64,000 bases of DNA from Gemmobacter caeruleus (GCF_008271655.1 NZ_VKKX01000044.1:385918-449917); one strand, 5' to 3'. Positions 1-8,864 are shown, counted from the first letter of the stretch. Translations and numbers: made by a program. Notes: generated by a model from the sequence alone, not told the origin.

Positions 1-316
1 GGCTTTTCGGGCCAAGCGCGCCATCGGGCGTGCCGACATTGAAGCCGAACTGGTTCAGCGCGGTCTGCACCTCGCGGTTCTGTTCGCGCTGCGCCGAGGA
101 CATGGAGGGTTTGGGCGTGGCGGCCTTGGTGGAGCGGCGCGTCGTGGTGCCCTGCGATTTGCGGCGCTGCTGGTCCTTGGCAATGGCGTGGCCGATCAGC
201 CCGCCCACGATGGCGCCCGCAATCGCATCGCCCGCATCGGCGCGCACAGGTTCTGCGGGGGTGAAAGCCAAAGCGCTAGCCAGCGCACAACAGGTTGCAA
301 CGGTCATCGCTTTCAT
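1..316 (-). CDS. peptidoglycan-binding-type secreted protein (3' part outside window)
   Basis: Leftward gene, cut by the window edge; about 105 residues are visible. The ATG at 316 has AGGAG seven bases upstream. The N-terminus looks like a signal peptide (KAMTVATCCALASALAF, ending near VRA). It is followed by a glycine-rich stretch (AIAGAIVGGLIGHAIA) typical of small outer-membrane or periplasmic proteins, then a basic, Ser/Thr-rich linker. The last visible residues, EVQTALNQFGFNVGTPDGALGPKS, match the start of a PG_binding_1 repeat (family knowledge). The function is probably cell-wall association in the periplasm; whether a catalytic domain follows cannot be seen. Confidence 0.7.
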   Translation of the reverse strand, partial: MKAMTVATCCALASALAFTPAEPVRADAGDAIAGAIVGGLIGHAIAKDQQRRKSQGTTTRRSTKAATPKPSMSSAQREQNREVQTALNQFGFNVGTPDGALGPKS

Positions 317-398
317 AGCAAGACTCCTGAAAAGGCGTTGATCAATTGCCCCAAGCCTAGCACGACACGCCCTGAATGCGAGAGGAAATGCACCAGCC

Positions 399-1082
399 AT
401 GGTGGAATGGACCCATCTTCCGGGCCTCAGCCCCTACCCCGAAACGCTGGCCGCGATGGAGGCCCGCGCCAATGCCATCGCCGCCGGCACCGCCGATGAG
501 GCGATCTGGCTGCTGGAGCACCCGCCGCTCTATACCGCCGGCACCTCGGCCCGGCCCGAGGATCTGGTGGAGCCGGACCGCTTTCCCGTCTTCGATGTCG
601 GGCGTGGCGGGCAATACACCTATCACGGCCCGGGTCAGCGAATCGTCTATGTCATGCTTGACGTGAAAAAGCGCGGCGGCGACGTGCGCTGTTTCGTGCG
701 CAAGCTGGAAAACTGGGTGATCGCGGCGCTGGCCGAATTCAATGTTCGGGGCGAGATCCGGCCCGGCCGGGTCGGCGTCTGGGTCGAAAGGCCCGACCGG
801 CCGCGCAATGCCGACGGCTCGGTCGCCGAAGACAAGATCGCGGCCCTGGGCATCAAGATCCGCAAATGGGTCAGCTTTCACGGCATCTCGATCAATGTGG
901 AGCCGGATCTGGCGCATTTCGGCGGCATCGTGCCCTGCGGCATCCGCGATCACGGGGTCACCAGTCTGGTCGATCTGGGCCTGCCGGTGACCATGGCCGA
1001 CCTGGACGCGGCACTGATGGCGAGCTTTGCCCGGGTGATGGAGGCCCCGCCCGCCTGCCAGAGCCCTGACGTCGCGCCATAG
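399..1082 (+). CDS. lipB: octanoyltransferase LipB
   Basis: Transfers octanoyl groups from acyl carrier protein to lipoyl domains, the first step of lipoate synthesis, in the cytoplasm. The 227-residue product has the family landmarks in order: [12 protein letters not shown] near residues 69-80, the catalytic lysine in EDKIAALG (K146), SFHGISINV near 159-167, and the catalytic cysteine in IVPCGI (C180). The ATG at 399 is used because family homology starts immediately; an overlapping frame beginning at 376 does not encode LipB. Length is normal. The gene ends five bases before a perfect palindrome that precedes cycA, so it is probably not cotranscribed with cycA. Confidence 0.95.
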   Translation: MVEWTHLPGLSPYPETLAAMEARANAIAAGTADEAIWLLEHPPLYTAGTSARPEDLVEPDRFPVFDVGRGGQYTYHGPGQRIVYVMLDVKKRGGDVRCFVRKLENWVIAALAEFNVRGEIRPGRVGVWVERPDRPRNADGSVAEDKIAALGIKIRKWVSFHGISINVEPDLAHFGGIVPCGIRDHGVTSLVDLGLPVTMADLDAALMASFARVMEAPPACQSPDVAP

Positions 1083-1086
1083 ACAT

Positions 1087-1102
1087 TTTGACAATTGTCA
1101 AA
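1087..1102. promoter_or_regulatory. perfect 16-bp palindrome upstream of cycA
   Basis: TTTGACAATTGTCAAA is a perfect inverted repeat with no spacer, immediately after the lipB stop and about 120 bases before the cycA ATG. It includes TTGACA, a consensus -35 hexamer, but I see no good -10 at normal spacing. Its symmetry suggests a dimeric repressor or activator site; the regulator is unknown. A role as lipB terminator is unlikely because no T-tract follows. Confidence 0.45.
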
Positions 1103-1223
1103 CCGCGACACACAGTCCCATGGTATGCACCGGTCCGAGCGGTATGAAACGCCTCGCGCGTATACCGCGACCAATGTAACCGCGGGCCTGTCCCAAGCCT
1201 GACGCCAGACAAGGACGATCGAG

Positions 1224-1637
1224 ATGAAACTGATGCTGACCGCCGCCCTCGCGACCCTCGCGCTTGCCGCCCCGGCGTTTGCCGAGGGTGACGCCGCCAA
1301 GGGCGAGGCCGATTTCAAGAAATGCAAGGCCTGCCACATGATCGTCGCCGATGATGGCACCGTGATCCAGAAGGGCGGCAAGACCGGGCCGAACCTGTAC
1401 GGGGTGATCGGTCGTGCCGCCGGTTCGGCCGCCGATTTCAAATATTCCGACGCGCTGATCAAGCTCGGCGAGTCCGGCGAGGTCTGGACCGAGGAAGATC
1501 TGGCGGAATATGTCGCCGACCCGAACAAATACGTCGAGGAAAAGGTGGGCGACGCCGCGCTGAAGACCAAGATGACCTTCAAGCTGACCAAGGGCGGCGA
1601 GGACATGGCGGCCTATCTGGCCTCGGTCAAGCAATAA
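1224..1637 (+). CDS. cycA: cytochrome c550-type periplasmic cytochrome c
   Basis: Small class I cytochrome c carrying electrons from the bc1 complex to terminal oxidases and reductases in the periplasm. It is 137 residues with a signal peptide (MKLMLTAALATLALAAPAFA, cleavage after residue 20). The haem-binding CKACH motif is at residues 34-38 and the likely methionine ligand is in KTKMTFK (M117). The segments KGGKTGPNLYG and KTKMTFKL match Paracoccus cytochrome c550 as I remember it, but the acidic Ala/Glu C-terminal tail of that protein is missing. ctaD follows on the same strand after a strong terminator and an FNR-type box, so the two are neighbours in function but separately controlled. 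Confidence 0.92.
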   Translation: MKLMLTAALATLALAAPAFAEGDAAKGEADFKKCKACHMIVADDGTVIQKGGKTGPNLYGVIGRAAGSAADFKYSDALIKLGESGEVWTEEDLAEYVADPNKYVEEKVGDAALKTKMTFKLTKGGEDMAAYLASVKQ

Positions 1638-1660
1638 GCTTCGCCACGGCGAAAGCTGGA

Positions 1661-1688
1661 AAGGGGCGCCCTGCGGGGCGCCCCTTTT
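1661..1688 (+). terminator. rho-independent terminator of cycA
   Basis: An 11-bp stem (AAGGGGCGCCC / GGGCGCCCCTT) with a TGCG loop ends in TTTT, 24 bases after the cycA stop. Confidence 0.9.
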
Positions 1689-1764
1689 CGCATGTCGCGG
1701 CTCGGGCTGCGCGCAGGGCTGCGTCATTCCGTCGCAGCGGCATATGCGCCACGATCGCGAATTC

Positions 1765-1778
1765 TTGATACAGATCAA
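1765..1778. promoter_or_regulatory. perfect FNR-type box between cycA and ctaD
   Basis: TTGATACAGATCAA is an exact match to the FNR/FnrP consensus TTGAT-N4-ATCAA. It lies about 110 bases upstream of the ctaD ATG and beyond the cycA terminator, so ctaD is the likely target. Whether it activates or represses depends on the unmapped transcription start. Repression at low oxygen would make sense for a low-affinity aa3 oxidase (inference). Confidence 0.75.
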
Positions 1779-1881
1779 AGTCAGCGATTGCCGCCGCTGC
1801 GGCTCCGCTCTAGAAAAGCCGTATCAGGCGGCGGGATTCCCACCCGACCGCCGTTTTGACGCAACATAACGGGAGGAGCCA

Positions 1882-3552
1882 ATGGCGGACGCAGCCATTC
1901 ATGGCCACGAACACGACACGCGGGGCTTCTTTACCCGCTGGTTCATGTCTACGAACCACAAGGATATCGGGATTCTCTATCTTTTCGTCGCGGGCGCCAC
2001 GGGCCTGTTGTCGGTGCTGTTCACCGTCTTCATGCGACTGGAACTGATGGAACCGGGCGTGCAGCACATGTGCCTTGAAGGCGCGCGGCTGTTTGCCGAT
2101 GCGGCGCAGACCTGCACCCCGAACGGGCATCTCTGGAACGTCTCGATCACCGCGCATGGCGTGCTGATGATGTTCTTCGTCGTCATTCCGGCGCTGTTCG
2201 GGGGCTTTGGCAACTATTTCATGCCGCTCCAGATCGGCGCGCCGGACATGGCCTTCCCGCGCATGAACAACCTGTCCTTCTGGCTCTATGTCGCCGGCAC
2301 CTCGCTGGCGGTGGCCTCGGTCTTCTCGCCGGGCGGCAATGACCAGGCCGGCGCGGGCGTGGGCTGGGTTCTGTATCCGCCGCTCTCGACCACCGAGGCC
2401 GGCTATGCGATGGACCTCGCGATCTTCGCCGTGCACCTGTCGGGTGCCTCGTCGATCCTGGGCGCGATCAACATCATCACCACCTTCCTGAACATGCGTG
2501 CCCCCGGCATGACCATGCACAAGGTGCCGCTGTTCGCCTGGTCGGTCTTCGTCACCGCCTGGCTGATCCTGCTGTCGCTGCCCGTGCTGGCCGGCGCCAT
2601 CACCATGCTGCTGACCGACCGCAATTTCGGCACCACCTTCTTCTCGCCCTCGGGCGGCGGTGACCCGATCCTGTATCAGCACATCCTGTGGTTCTTCGGC
2701 CACCCGGAAGTGTATATCGTGATCGTGCCGGGCTTTGGCATCGCATCGCAGGTGATCGCCACCTTCTCGCGCAAGCCGATCTTCGGCTATCTGCCGATGG
2801 TCTATGCGATGGTCGGGATCGGTGTTCTGGGCTTCGTCGTCTGGGCGCACCACATGTATACCGTCGGCATGTCGCTGACCCAGCAGGCCTATTTCATGAC
2901 CGCCACCATGGTGATCGCGGTGCCGACCGGCATCAAGATCTTCTCCTGGATCGCGACCATGTGGGGCGGCTCGATCGAGTTCAAGACGCCGATGCTGTTC
3001 GCCTTGGGCTTCCTGTTCCTGTTCACCGTGGGCGGCGTGACCGGCATCGTGCTGAGCCAGGCCGGCATCGACCGCGCCTATCACGACACCTATTACGTCG
3101 TGGCGCACTTCCACTACACCATGTCGCTGGGCGCTGCCTTCTGCATCTTCGCCGGGATCTACTTCTGGTTCGGCAAGATGTCGGGCCGGCACTACCCGGA
3201 ATGGGCGGGCAAGCTGCATTTCGCGCTGTTCTTCATCGGCGCGAACCTGACCTTCTTCCCGCAGCACTTCCTGGGCCGTCAGGGCATGCCGCGCCGCTAT
3301 ATCGACTATCCGGAGGCCTTCGCCTACTGGAACAAGATCTCGTCGATCGGCGCCTTCCTGGCCTTCGCATCCTTCGTGTTCTTCATCGGCATCGTGTTCT
3401 ACAGCCTGTTCTTCGGCAAGCGCGTGACCGAAAAGAACTACTGGAACGAATATGCCGACACGCTGGAATGGACCCTGCCCTCGCCGCCGCCCGAACATAC
3501 GTTCGAGCAGCTGCCCAAGCGTGAGGACTGGGACAAGGGCCACGCCCACTAA
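1882..3552 (+). CDS. ctaD: cytochrome c oxidase (aa3) subunit I
   Basis: Catalytic subunit of the haem-copper terminal oxidase in the cytoplasmic membrane. It reduces O2 to water and pumps protons. The 556-residue product has about twelve hydrophobic segments and the metal ligands expected for type A oxidases: ITAHGV (H92, haem a), GHPEVY (CuB histidine and the cross-linked tyrosine), WAHHMY (two CuB histidines), and HFHYTM (haem a3 and haem a histidines). The D- and K-channel segments [14 protein letters not shown] and TGIKIFSW are intact. The ATG follows GGGAGGAG. Subunits II and III are not in the window, as for the separate ctaD genes of Paracoccus. A terminator follows. Confidence 0.96.
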   Translation: MADAAIHGHEHDTRGFFTRWFMSTNHKDIGILYLFVAGATGLLSVLFTVFMRLELMEPGVQHMCLEGARLFADAAQTCTPNGHLWNVSITAHGVLMMFFVVIPALFGGFGNYFMPLQIGAPDMAFPRMNNLSFWLYVAGTSLAVASVFSPGGNDQAGAGVGWVLYPPLSTTEAGYAMDLAIFAVHLSGASSILGAINIITTFLNMRAPGMTMHKVPLFAWSVFVTAWLILLSLPVLAGAITMLLTDRNFGTTFFSPSGGGDPILYQHILWFFGHPEVYIVIVPGFGIASQVIATFSRKPIFGYLPMVYAMVGIGVLGFVVWAHHMYTVGMSLTQQAYFMTATMVIAVPTGIKIFSWIATMWGGSIEFKTPMLFALGFLFLFTVGGVTGIVLSQAGIDRAYHDTYYVVAHFHYTMSLGAAFCIFAGIYFWFGKMSGRHYPEWAGKLHFALFFIGANLTFFPQHFLGRQGMPRRYIDYPEAFAYWNKISSIGAFLAFASFVFFIGIVFYSLFFGKRVTEKNYWNEYADTLEWTLPSPPPEHTFEQLPKREDWDKGHAH

Positions 3553-3570
3553 GGCGCCCCCCGAAACAGG

Positions 3571-3600
3571 AAAGGCCCCGGCACCGCCGGGGCCTTTTGC
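3571..3600 (+). terminator. terminator after ctaD
   Basis: A 12-bp stem (AAAGGCCCCGGC / GCCGGGGCCTTT) with loop ACC ends in TTTTGC, 18 bases after the ctaD stop. The adjacent gene converges, so the hairpin may also act on the opposite strand, although the T-tract is shorter there. Confidence 0.88.
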
Positions 3601-3614
3601 TTTGGGCGGAGGGG

Positions 3615-4904
3615 TCAGAGCGTCTGACGCAAGAGCCAGTCGCGCAGGCCGGAAATGCCATAGGCGATGCGCCAGGTGCCCAGATGATCGACCGCGCCGC
3701 CGGTCTGGCCGGGCAGCGCCACCGTATTCCGGGCAAAGGCGGTGAAGTTGATCTGCCGCCCCTCGGCCTCTTGCGCGGCGACGGCTTTGGCAAGGCTTTC
3801 GGGGCTGGCGCTGCCATCCCAGGTCGCGCGGGCTACCGGGGTGCCGGCGGCCTCGATCACCTCCATGATGGCGGTCTGGCCGGGGAAGGCCTTGGTATCG
3901 CCTTCGGCCACCACGACCCAGAGCTTCTTGCCCGCCAGCGGCGCGCAAAGCGTGGCATCCCATTGGCAGGCCACCAGCAGGCTGGCCGCGAACAGGTCGG
4001 GATATTTCAGGTTCATCGCGATCGCGGTCATGCCGCCGCCCGACTGGCCGGTCGCGTAAAGCCGCGTGCGATCCAGCCCGTATTGCGCCACCAGGGCCTG
4101 AACCAGCGCAATCGTCGCCTCCATATGCGGCGTGGTCTGCGACTGGTCATTGGCAATCTGCGCGTCATATTGCGGCGCCAGCACAAAGGCCGGATGGCGC
4201 GCCTGATCGGCCGGATCGGCAAAGGCCACGGCACCCAGGCCCTGAAACAGCGTATTATCCGCCACCGGGCTGGTGACCCCGGCATCATGCATGAACAGCA
4301 CCAGCGGATAGCGCCGGGCCGGATCGTAATCCGCCGGAACATACAGATTATAGGCCAGCGTCAGCCCCGTGCCCGGATCGGTGAAGCTGAGTTGCCGGAA
4401 ATCGTCGATCACCAGATTGCGGATGATCGTCGTCTCGACCGGCAGGGCAAGCGGTGGCACGGCGCTGCCCTCGACCGCCTGCATCGCAGGGGTGGCAGTC
4501 ACGCGCGCAACGGGCAGGAGGCGCCGGGCCTCGCGCCCATTCATCGCCACCAGCCGGGCCGCGTCATCGTCTTCGGAAAGTTCGATGATGACAAAGTTGC
4601 CATCCGCCGGCACCGGCGCCGGGGCCGAAGAGAGCGCGGCATAAGCGCGCGTGACGGTGCGCCCCGCAACCGCGAATCCCGCAAGGCCCACGCTCTTGGC
4701 CGCGATCGGCCGGTCATAAGCCAGCGCAACCGCGATCAGGCGCGGCCCGTCGCCGAACACCCGCGTCACCGCGACCGCCCCCTTCAGCACCGCATTGGCC
4801 GGCGGCGGCGGCGGCCCACCCTCCTGTGCCTGCACGGCGGGGGCAAGGGCGCCGCTCAGCGCAAGCGCGGCGGCGGAGGTCAGAAGATGACGGCGGGACA
4901 GCAT
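3615..4904 (-). CDS. Tat-exported alpha/beta hydrolase (esterase/peptidase-like)
   Basis: Serine hydrolase of unknown substrate, probably periplasmic. The ATG at 4904 has GAGG six bases upstream; a TTG at 4919 in the same frame lacks a better site. The 429-residue product starts MLSRRHLLTSAAALALSGAL, a twin-arginine-like signal. Residues about 35-190 resemble the Ig-like N-terminal domain found in some esterases. The C-terminal half is an alpha/beta hydrolase fold: strand and turn PLVLFMHDAG, nucleophile elbow GQSGGGM, Asp in AEGDTKA, and His in VDHLGTW. Proline-rich GGPPPPP follows the signal. It is most like the putative peptidases related to PHB depolymerase or EstA; exact specificity cannot be called. 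Confidence 0.8.
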   Translation of the reverse strand: MLSRRHLLTSAAALALSGALAPAVQAQEGGPPPPPANAVLKGAVAVTRVFGDGPRLIAVALAYDRPIAAKSVGLAGFAVAGRTVTRAYAALSSAPAPVPADGNFVIIELSEDDDAARLVAMNGREARRLLPVARVTATPAMQAVEGSAVPPLALPVETTIIRNLVIDDFRQLSFTDPGTGLTLAYNLYVPADYDPARRYPLVLFMHDAGVTSPVADNTLFQGLGAVAFADPADQARHPAFVLAPQYDAQIANDQSQTTPHMEATIALVQALVAQYGLDRTRLYATGQSGGGMTAIAMNLKYPDLFAASLLVACQWDATLCAPLAGKKLWVVVAEGDTKAFPGQTAIMEVIEAAGTPVARATWDGSASPESLAKAVAAQEAEGRQINFTAFARNTVALPGQTGGAVDHLGTWRIAYGISGLRDWLLRQTL

Positions 4905-4961
4905 GGAAACCTCGTGCAACGAACCAGAACCACGATACGCCCACGCGCGGGACTTCTGTCG

Positions 4962-4989
4962 AAAAAAGCCCCGGCGAATGCCGGGGCTT
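4962..4989 (-). terminator. terminator of the RTX gene
   Basis: Read leftward, a 10-bp stem (AAGCCCCGGC / GCCGGGGCTT) with loop ATTC is followed by a run of T. It lies 26 bases beyond the stop of the RTX gene. Confidence 0.88.
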
Positions 4990-5014
4990 GCAACCGTTAG
5001 TGCCGAATGGCGGC

Positions 5015-6283
5015 TTACAGGATCAAATCCCCCAGCCCGAGGCCGCTCAGCCCGTGCAGTTCCAGCCGGGCATCGGCGGTGCCGTCGCCGTCACGGTCCA
5101 GCAAGAGGTTCACGCCATCGGCATCGCGGGTAAAGCGCAGCTCCGCCTCGCCCTCGCCGGAAAACGCCCGCCGCGCGATGAAATCCACCCCGAGGCCCCG
5201 GAACGACAGATGATCCTCGCCGCGATGGAAATCGCTGATCTCGTCGCCGCGCATCTCGCTGGCCGCGCGGAAGCGGAACACATCGGCCCCGCGCCCACCG
5301 GTCAGGTCGTCCGCGCCCTGCCCGCCAATCAGCGTGTCATCGCCCGCACCGCCGCCCAGATCATCGGCGCCGCGCCGGCCAGTCAGGCGGTCATCGCCGC
5401 CGCGCCCGCGCAGATCGTTGCTGCCGGCATTGCCCGACAGCCGGTCATCGCCGGCCGCGCCGGTCAGATCCTCGATGCTGATAAAGCGGTCATTGCCGTG
5501 CCCGGTATTCTGCGCGCCGGTATGGGACAGATCGACCCGCACCCCGGACCGCCCGGCAAAGACCACGTCGTCATCGCCCGCGCCGCCACGATAGCAATCG
5601 TCGCCATCGTCGTCGAAGCCGCCGCTGAACCGGTCATCGTCCCGTCCGCCGCGATATTCGTCATCGTCGTCCTGGCTGTCGGCGCGGCCATCCTCGGCCG
5701 CAATGGCGGCCGCGACGCCGGCCTCGGTCAGGGTCAGCGCGCCATGGCCATCGGCCACCTCGACCCAGAGATCTGTGCCGGTCAGTTGGGCATAGATCTC
5801 CCATTCCGGGCCGTCGTCATCGGCCTCGACCTTGACGACATGATCCCCGACCACGGTATAGGTTTCATCGCGCGAGATATATTCGCGCTCCTCGCGGCCA
5901 TCGTCCTTCTGTTCGAAGATCTGCGCGACGCTGCCATCGGCGTTGAAGGTGATGCGGTAGACATCGCCCTCCTCGATCCGGTCATCATCGCCCGCACTGC
6001 CGCCCAGGCCCGCCAGCACACCGGGAATATCGGCCGGTTCCAGCACGCCATGCCCATCGGCGACCTCGTGCCAGACATCGCTGCCCGGCACCTGCACCAG
6101 CACCGCCCATTCGGCATCGACGCCGGAATGTTCGCGATGCAGCACCGCGTCGCCATAGAGGGTAAAGCTTTCGTCACTGTCGATCTGGTCGCGTTCAAAG
6201 GCGCCGTCGTCCCATTCCCAGGCCGCGGTGGCCACGCCATTGGCGTCGAAGGTGAACTTGTAGCGGTCGTCGGAGCTGCTCAT
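5015..6283 (-). CDS. RTX calcium-binding protein with duplicated N-terminal domain
   Basis: Probably exported by a type I system. The ATG at 6283 has AGGAGA seven bases upstream, giving 422 residues without a classical signal peptide. Residues about 7-85 and 108-190 are two copies of one acidic domain (YKFTFDANG.../YRITFNADG..., both ending in xVADGHG). A very Asp-rich linker follows. About 250-345 carries RTX nonapeptides such as GGAGDDTLIGGQGADDL and GGRGADVFRF. The tail (ISDFHRGEDHLSF ... LHGLSGLGLGDLIL) is the usual RTX C-terminal secretion region. No type I ABC transporter is adjacent, although a TolC homologue lies at 36-37.5 kb. The role of the duplicated domain is unknown. Confidence 0.85.
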   Translation of the reverse strand: MSSSDDRYKFTFDANGVATAAWEWDDGAFERDQIDSDESFTLYGDAVLHREHSGVDAEWAVLVQVPGSDVWHEVADGHGVLEPADIPGVLAGLGGSAGDDDRIEEGDVYRITFNADGSVAQIFEQKDDGREEREYISRDETYTVVGDHVVKVEADDDGPEWEIYAQLTGTDLWVEVADGHGALTLTEAGVAAAIAAEDGRADSQDDDDEYRGGRDDDRFSGGFDDDGDDCYRGGAGDDDVVFAGRSGVRVDLSHTGAQNTGHGNDRFISIEDLTGAAGDDRLSGNAGSNDLRGRGGDDRLTGRRGADDLGGGAGDDTLIGGQGADDLTGGRGADVFRFRAASEMRGDEISDFHRGEDHLSFRGLGVDFIARRAFSGEGEAELRFTRDADGVNLLLDRDGDGTADARLELHGLSGLGLGDLIL

Positions 6284-6470
6284 CTCTCTGTCTCCTGTTA
6301 TCGGGCCCAGGCCGGGCCCTTGCCGCATCATGCCTAGCGCAATTGGCGCGTCCCGGCTTCGGACCAAGGTCGGGGCCTTGCGGGGCAGAGGTCTGACCGC
6401 GCCATTCAATGCGCGGAACCCGGCGCAATCAGGGCCTTTTCCCGGCGGAAAACCGCGCTAGAAAGGGGAC

Positions 6471-6968
6471 ATGCCCTATGAATGGCTTCCCTCGGCGCCC
6501 GACGGCGACCGGCTGCATCTGTGGCCCTATCGGTCGCTGCCGAGGCGCGGTTTCGTGTGGTTTGTCGGCGGCACGGCGGCGCTGATCGCGGTGCCGCTGC
6601 TGGCGGTGATCGGCTCGCCGGTCCTCTGGGCCTTGCTGCCCTTTCTGGTCGCCGCCATCGCCGCAATCTGGTGGGCGCTGGAGCGATCCTATCGTGACGG
6701 CGCCATCCTGGAGGAACTGGTGCTGACCGAGGCGCGCATCACCCTGACGCGCAGCGGCCCGGGGCGCCAGCGCCGCCAATGGGAGGCGAACCCCTATTGG
6801 GTGCGCGTGACACGCCATGGCCAGGGCGGCCCGGTGCCTGACTATCTGACGCTGGAAGGGGGCCCGCGCGTGGTGGAGATCGGCGCCTTTCTCACCCCCG
6901 AGGAACGGCAGAGCCTGGAGGCAGAGCTGCGCGCCCGCCTTGCCGCGCGGCGCGGGCGCCCCGGCTGA
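6471..6968 (+). CDS. DUF2244 membrane protein
   Basis: A 165-residue inner-membrane protein with two adjacent hydrophobic helices (about residues 28-47 and 50-67) followed by a soluble domain ending in a basic tail. The segment ERSYRDGAILEELVLTE and the short two-helix layout match the DUF2244 family common in Rhodobacterales; its function is unknown. The ATG follows AAAGGGGAC. It converges with the yqeY-like gene, with 27 bases between the two ends. Confidence 0.8.
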   Translation: MPYEWLPSAPDGDRLHLWPYRSLPRRGFVWFVGGTAALIAVPLLAVIGSPVLWALLPFLVAAIAAIWWALERSYRDGAILEELVLTEARITLTRSGPGRQRRQWEANPYWVRVTRHGQGGPVPDYLTLEGGPRVVEIGAFLTPEERQSLEAELRARLAARRGRPG

Positions 6969-6995
6969 ACCGGGGGCGCCTTCCATCCGGCCCGG

Positions 6996-7448
6996 TCAGG
7001 CCAGCATGTCTTTCACGGTCGGGCCGACGGCGCCGAAATCCATCTGGCCGGTATATTTGCCCTTCAGCACCGCCATGACCTTGCCCATGTCGCGGATGCT
7101 GGTGGCACCCGCCTCGGCAATCGCGGCCTGAATGGCGGCAGAGACCTCATCGGCGCTCAGCTGCTTGGGCAGGAATTCCGAGATCACCTTGATTTCGGCC
7201 AGTTCCTTTTCCGCCAGTTCCAGCCGGCCGCCCTCTTCATAGGCGCGGGCGCTTTCCTGGCGCTGCTTCACCATCTTGCCCAGAATGGCCAGGATCGCGG
7301 CATCATCCACCTCGCCGCCCTCGGCGCGCACGGCAATCTCGCGGTCCTTGATGGCGGCATTGATCAGGCGCAGCGCCGAAAGACGGTCGGCCTCCTTGGC
7401 CTTCATCGCTTCTTTCAGCGTGGTCTGAAGCTGGTCGCGCAAGCTCAT
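6996..7448 (-). CDS. GatB/YqeY domain protein
   Basis: A 150-residue protein of the YqeY family, related to the tail domain of the GatB amidotransferase subunit. It probably binds tRNA or modulates amidotransferases; the role is not established. Family features are MSLRDQLQTTLKEAMKAKEADRLSALRLINAAIKDREI at the start and MGKVMAVLKGKYTGQMDFG near the end. It is divergent from carA with an AT-rich 186-bp region between, an arrangement common in this bacterial order (family knowledge). Confidence 0.9.
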   Translation of the reverse strand: MSLRDQLQTTLKEAMKAKEADRLSALRLINAAIKDREIAVRAEGGEVDDAAILAILGKMVKQRQESARAYEEGGRLELAEKELAEIKVISEFLPKQLSADEVSAAIQAAIAEAGATSIRDMGKVMAVLKGKYTGQMDFGAVGPTVKDMLA

Positions 7449-7634
7449 GGAAACTCCGTTGGCCTGTTTCGGGAAGCCCCATCCTATCCGCTCACGCTTT
7501 GTAACACAATGGTTGCAATAATGCGTAACTTATTGATTTTATTATACAACATTTTTGCCCTCCGACAGGTCGCATTCCGCTTGACCCCCCGGGGCCATGA
7601 CCGTAGTTTCCCCCCGTTTATCCGGAGAGTCGCC
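7449..7634. promoter_or_regulatory. divergent promoter region yqeY/carA
   Basis: This 186-base intergenic region contains a conspicuous AT-rich block (about 7500-7556) unlike the surrounding DNA, as expected for back-to-back promoters. TTGCAA at 7513 and TTATAC at 7542 look like promoter elements but are not spaced as a single sigma-70 promoter, so I do not assign hexamers. Confidence 0.5.
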
Positions 7635-8789
7635 ATGCCCCAGACGCAAGTCCCCACCGCCTGCCTCGCCCTCGCAGACGGCACGATCTTCTACGGCAAG
7701 GGTTTTGGCGCCGTGGGTGAAACGGTGGCAGAACTGGTGTTCAACACCGCGATGACCGGCTATCAGGAAATCATGACCGATCCCTCTTATGCCGGGCAGA
7801 TCGTCACCTTCACCTTCCCGCATATCGGCAATACCGGCGTCACCGCCGAGGATGACGAAACGACCGAGCCGGTCGCGGCCGGCATGGTGGTGAAATGGGA
7901 TCCGACCGAGCCGTCGAACTGGCGCGCCACCTCGGATCTGCAAGCCTGGATGGCGGCCAAGGGGCGCATCGGCATCGGCGGCATCGACACCCGCCGCCTG
8001 ACCCGCGCGATCCGGCAACAGGGCGCGCCGCATGTGGCGCTGGCCTTTGATCCCGAAGGCAAATTCGACATCGAGGCGCTGGTGGCCAAGGCCCGCGCCT
8101 GGCAGGGCCTCGTCGGGCTCGATCTGGCCAAGGACGTGACCTGCGCGCAAAGCTATCGCTGGGATGAGATGCGTTGGGCCTGGCCCGAAGGCTACAGCCG
8201 CCGCGAAGGCCCGGGCCTGCGTGTGGTCGCCGTGGATTACGGCGCCAAGCGCAACATCCTGCGCTGCCTCGCCTCGGCCGGCTGCGAGGTGACGGTCCTG
8301 CCCGCCACCGCCACCGCCGAAGAGGTGCTGGCCCATGACCCCGAGGGCGTGTTCCTGTCGAACGGCCCCGGCGACCCGGCCGCGACCGGCAGCTATGCCG
8401 TGCCGATGATCCAGGAGGTGCTGAAGCGCGACCTGCCGGTCTTTGGCATCTGCCTTGGCCACCAGATGCTCGCGCTCGCGCTTGGCGCGCAGACGGTCAA
8501 GATGGGCCACGGCCATCACGGCGCCAACCATCCGGTCAAGGAGGTCGGCACCGGCAAGGTGGAGATCACCTCGATGAACCACGGTTTTACCGTGGACGCG
8601 CAGACCCTGCCGGCCGGCGTGGTGGAAACCCATGTCTCGCTGTTCGACGGCACCAATTGCGGCATCGCGGTCGAGGGCAAGCCGGTCTTCTCGGTCCAGC
8701 ATCACCCCGAGGCCAGCCCCGGCCCGCAGGACAGCTTCTACCTGTTCGAGCGCTTCGCCGAGGCGATGCGCGCGCGTCGCGCCGGCTGA
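7635..8789 (+). CDS. carA: carbamoyl-phosphate synthase small subunit
   Basis: Glutamine-hydrolysing subunit that feeds ammonia to CarB for carbamoyl phosphate, used in arginine and pyrimidine synthesis. It is 384 residues. The N-terminal CPSase small-chain domain begins ACLALADGTIFYGKGFG; the C-terminal class I glutamine amidotransferase has the nucleophile in FGICLGHQM and the His/Glu pair in SVQHHPEASPGP. The ATG at 7635 has GGAGAG five bases upstream; the longer frame from 7509 would read through the promoter. carB is not in the window. Confidence 0.96.
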   Translation: MPQTQVPTACLALADGTIFYGKGFGAVGETVAELVFNTAMTGYQEIMTDPSYAGQIVTFTFPHIGNTGVTAEDDETTEPVAAGMVVKWDPTEPSNWRATSDLQAWMAAKGRIGIGGIDTRRLTRAIRQQGAPHVALAFDPEGKFDIEALVAKARAWQGLVGLDLAKDVTCAQSYRWDEMRWAWPEGYSRREGPGLRVVAVDYGAKRNILRCLASAGCEVTVLPATATAEEVLAHDPEGVFLSNGPGDPAATGSYAVPMIQEVLKRDLPVFGICLGHQMLALALGAQTVKMGHGHHGANHPVKEVGTGKVEITSMNHGFTVDAQTLPAGVVETHVSLFDGTNCGIAVEGKPVFSVQHHPEASPGPQDSFYLFERFAEAMRARRAG

Positions 8790-8815
8790 TCCGCCGGGCC
8801 GCTACCGGAGTGGGG

Positions 8816-8831
8816 TTAACCATACCTTAAC
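8816..8831 (+). promoter_or_regulatory. perfect CtrA-type site
   Basis: TTAACCATACCTTAAC is an exact TTAA-N7-TTAAC, the full CtrA recognition site known from alphaproteobacteria. It lies 42 bases upstream of the glycosyltransferase ATG and just after carA, so it probably controls the glycosyltransferase. Confidence 0.65.
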
Positions 8832-8843
8832 CTTTCTCGCGTC

Positions 8844-8864
8844 AGGCTCCTGAAAACGGAGCCT
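8844..8864 (+). promoter_or_regulatory. hairpin in glycosyltransferase leader holding the GGAG
   Basis: A perfect 7-bp stem (AGGCTCC / GGAGCCT) with a 7-base loop lies nine bases before the ATG at 8873. Its 3' arm holds the only GGAG near the start, so it could sequester the ribosome-binding site. There is no T-tract, so a terminator is unlikely. Confidence 0.4.

Noticed and set aside
1810..3963. 717-residue open frame opposite ctaD
   Set aside because: The complementary strand encodes an unmistakable oxidase subunit. The frame is a product of high GC content and has a His/Arg/Asp-rich, family-free composition.
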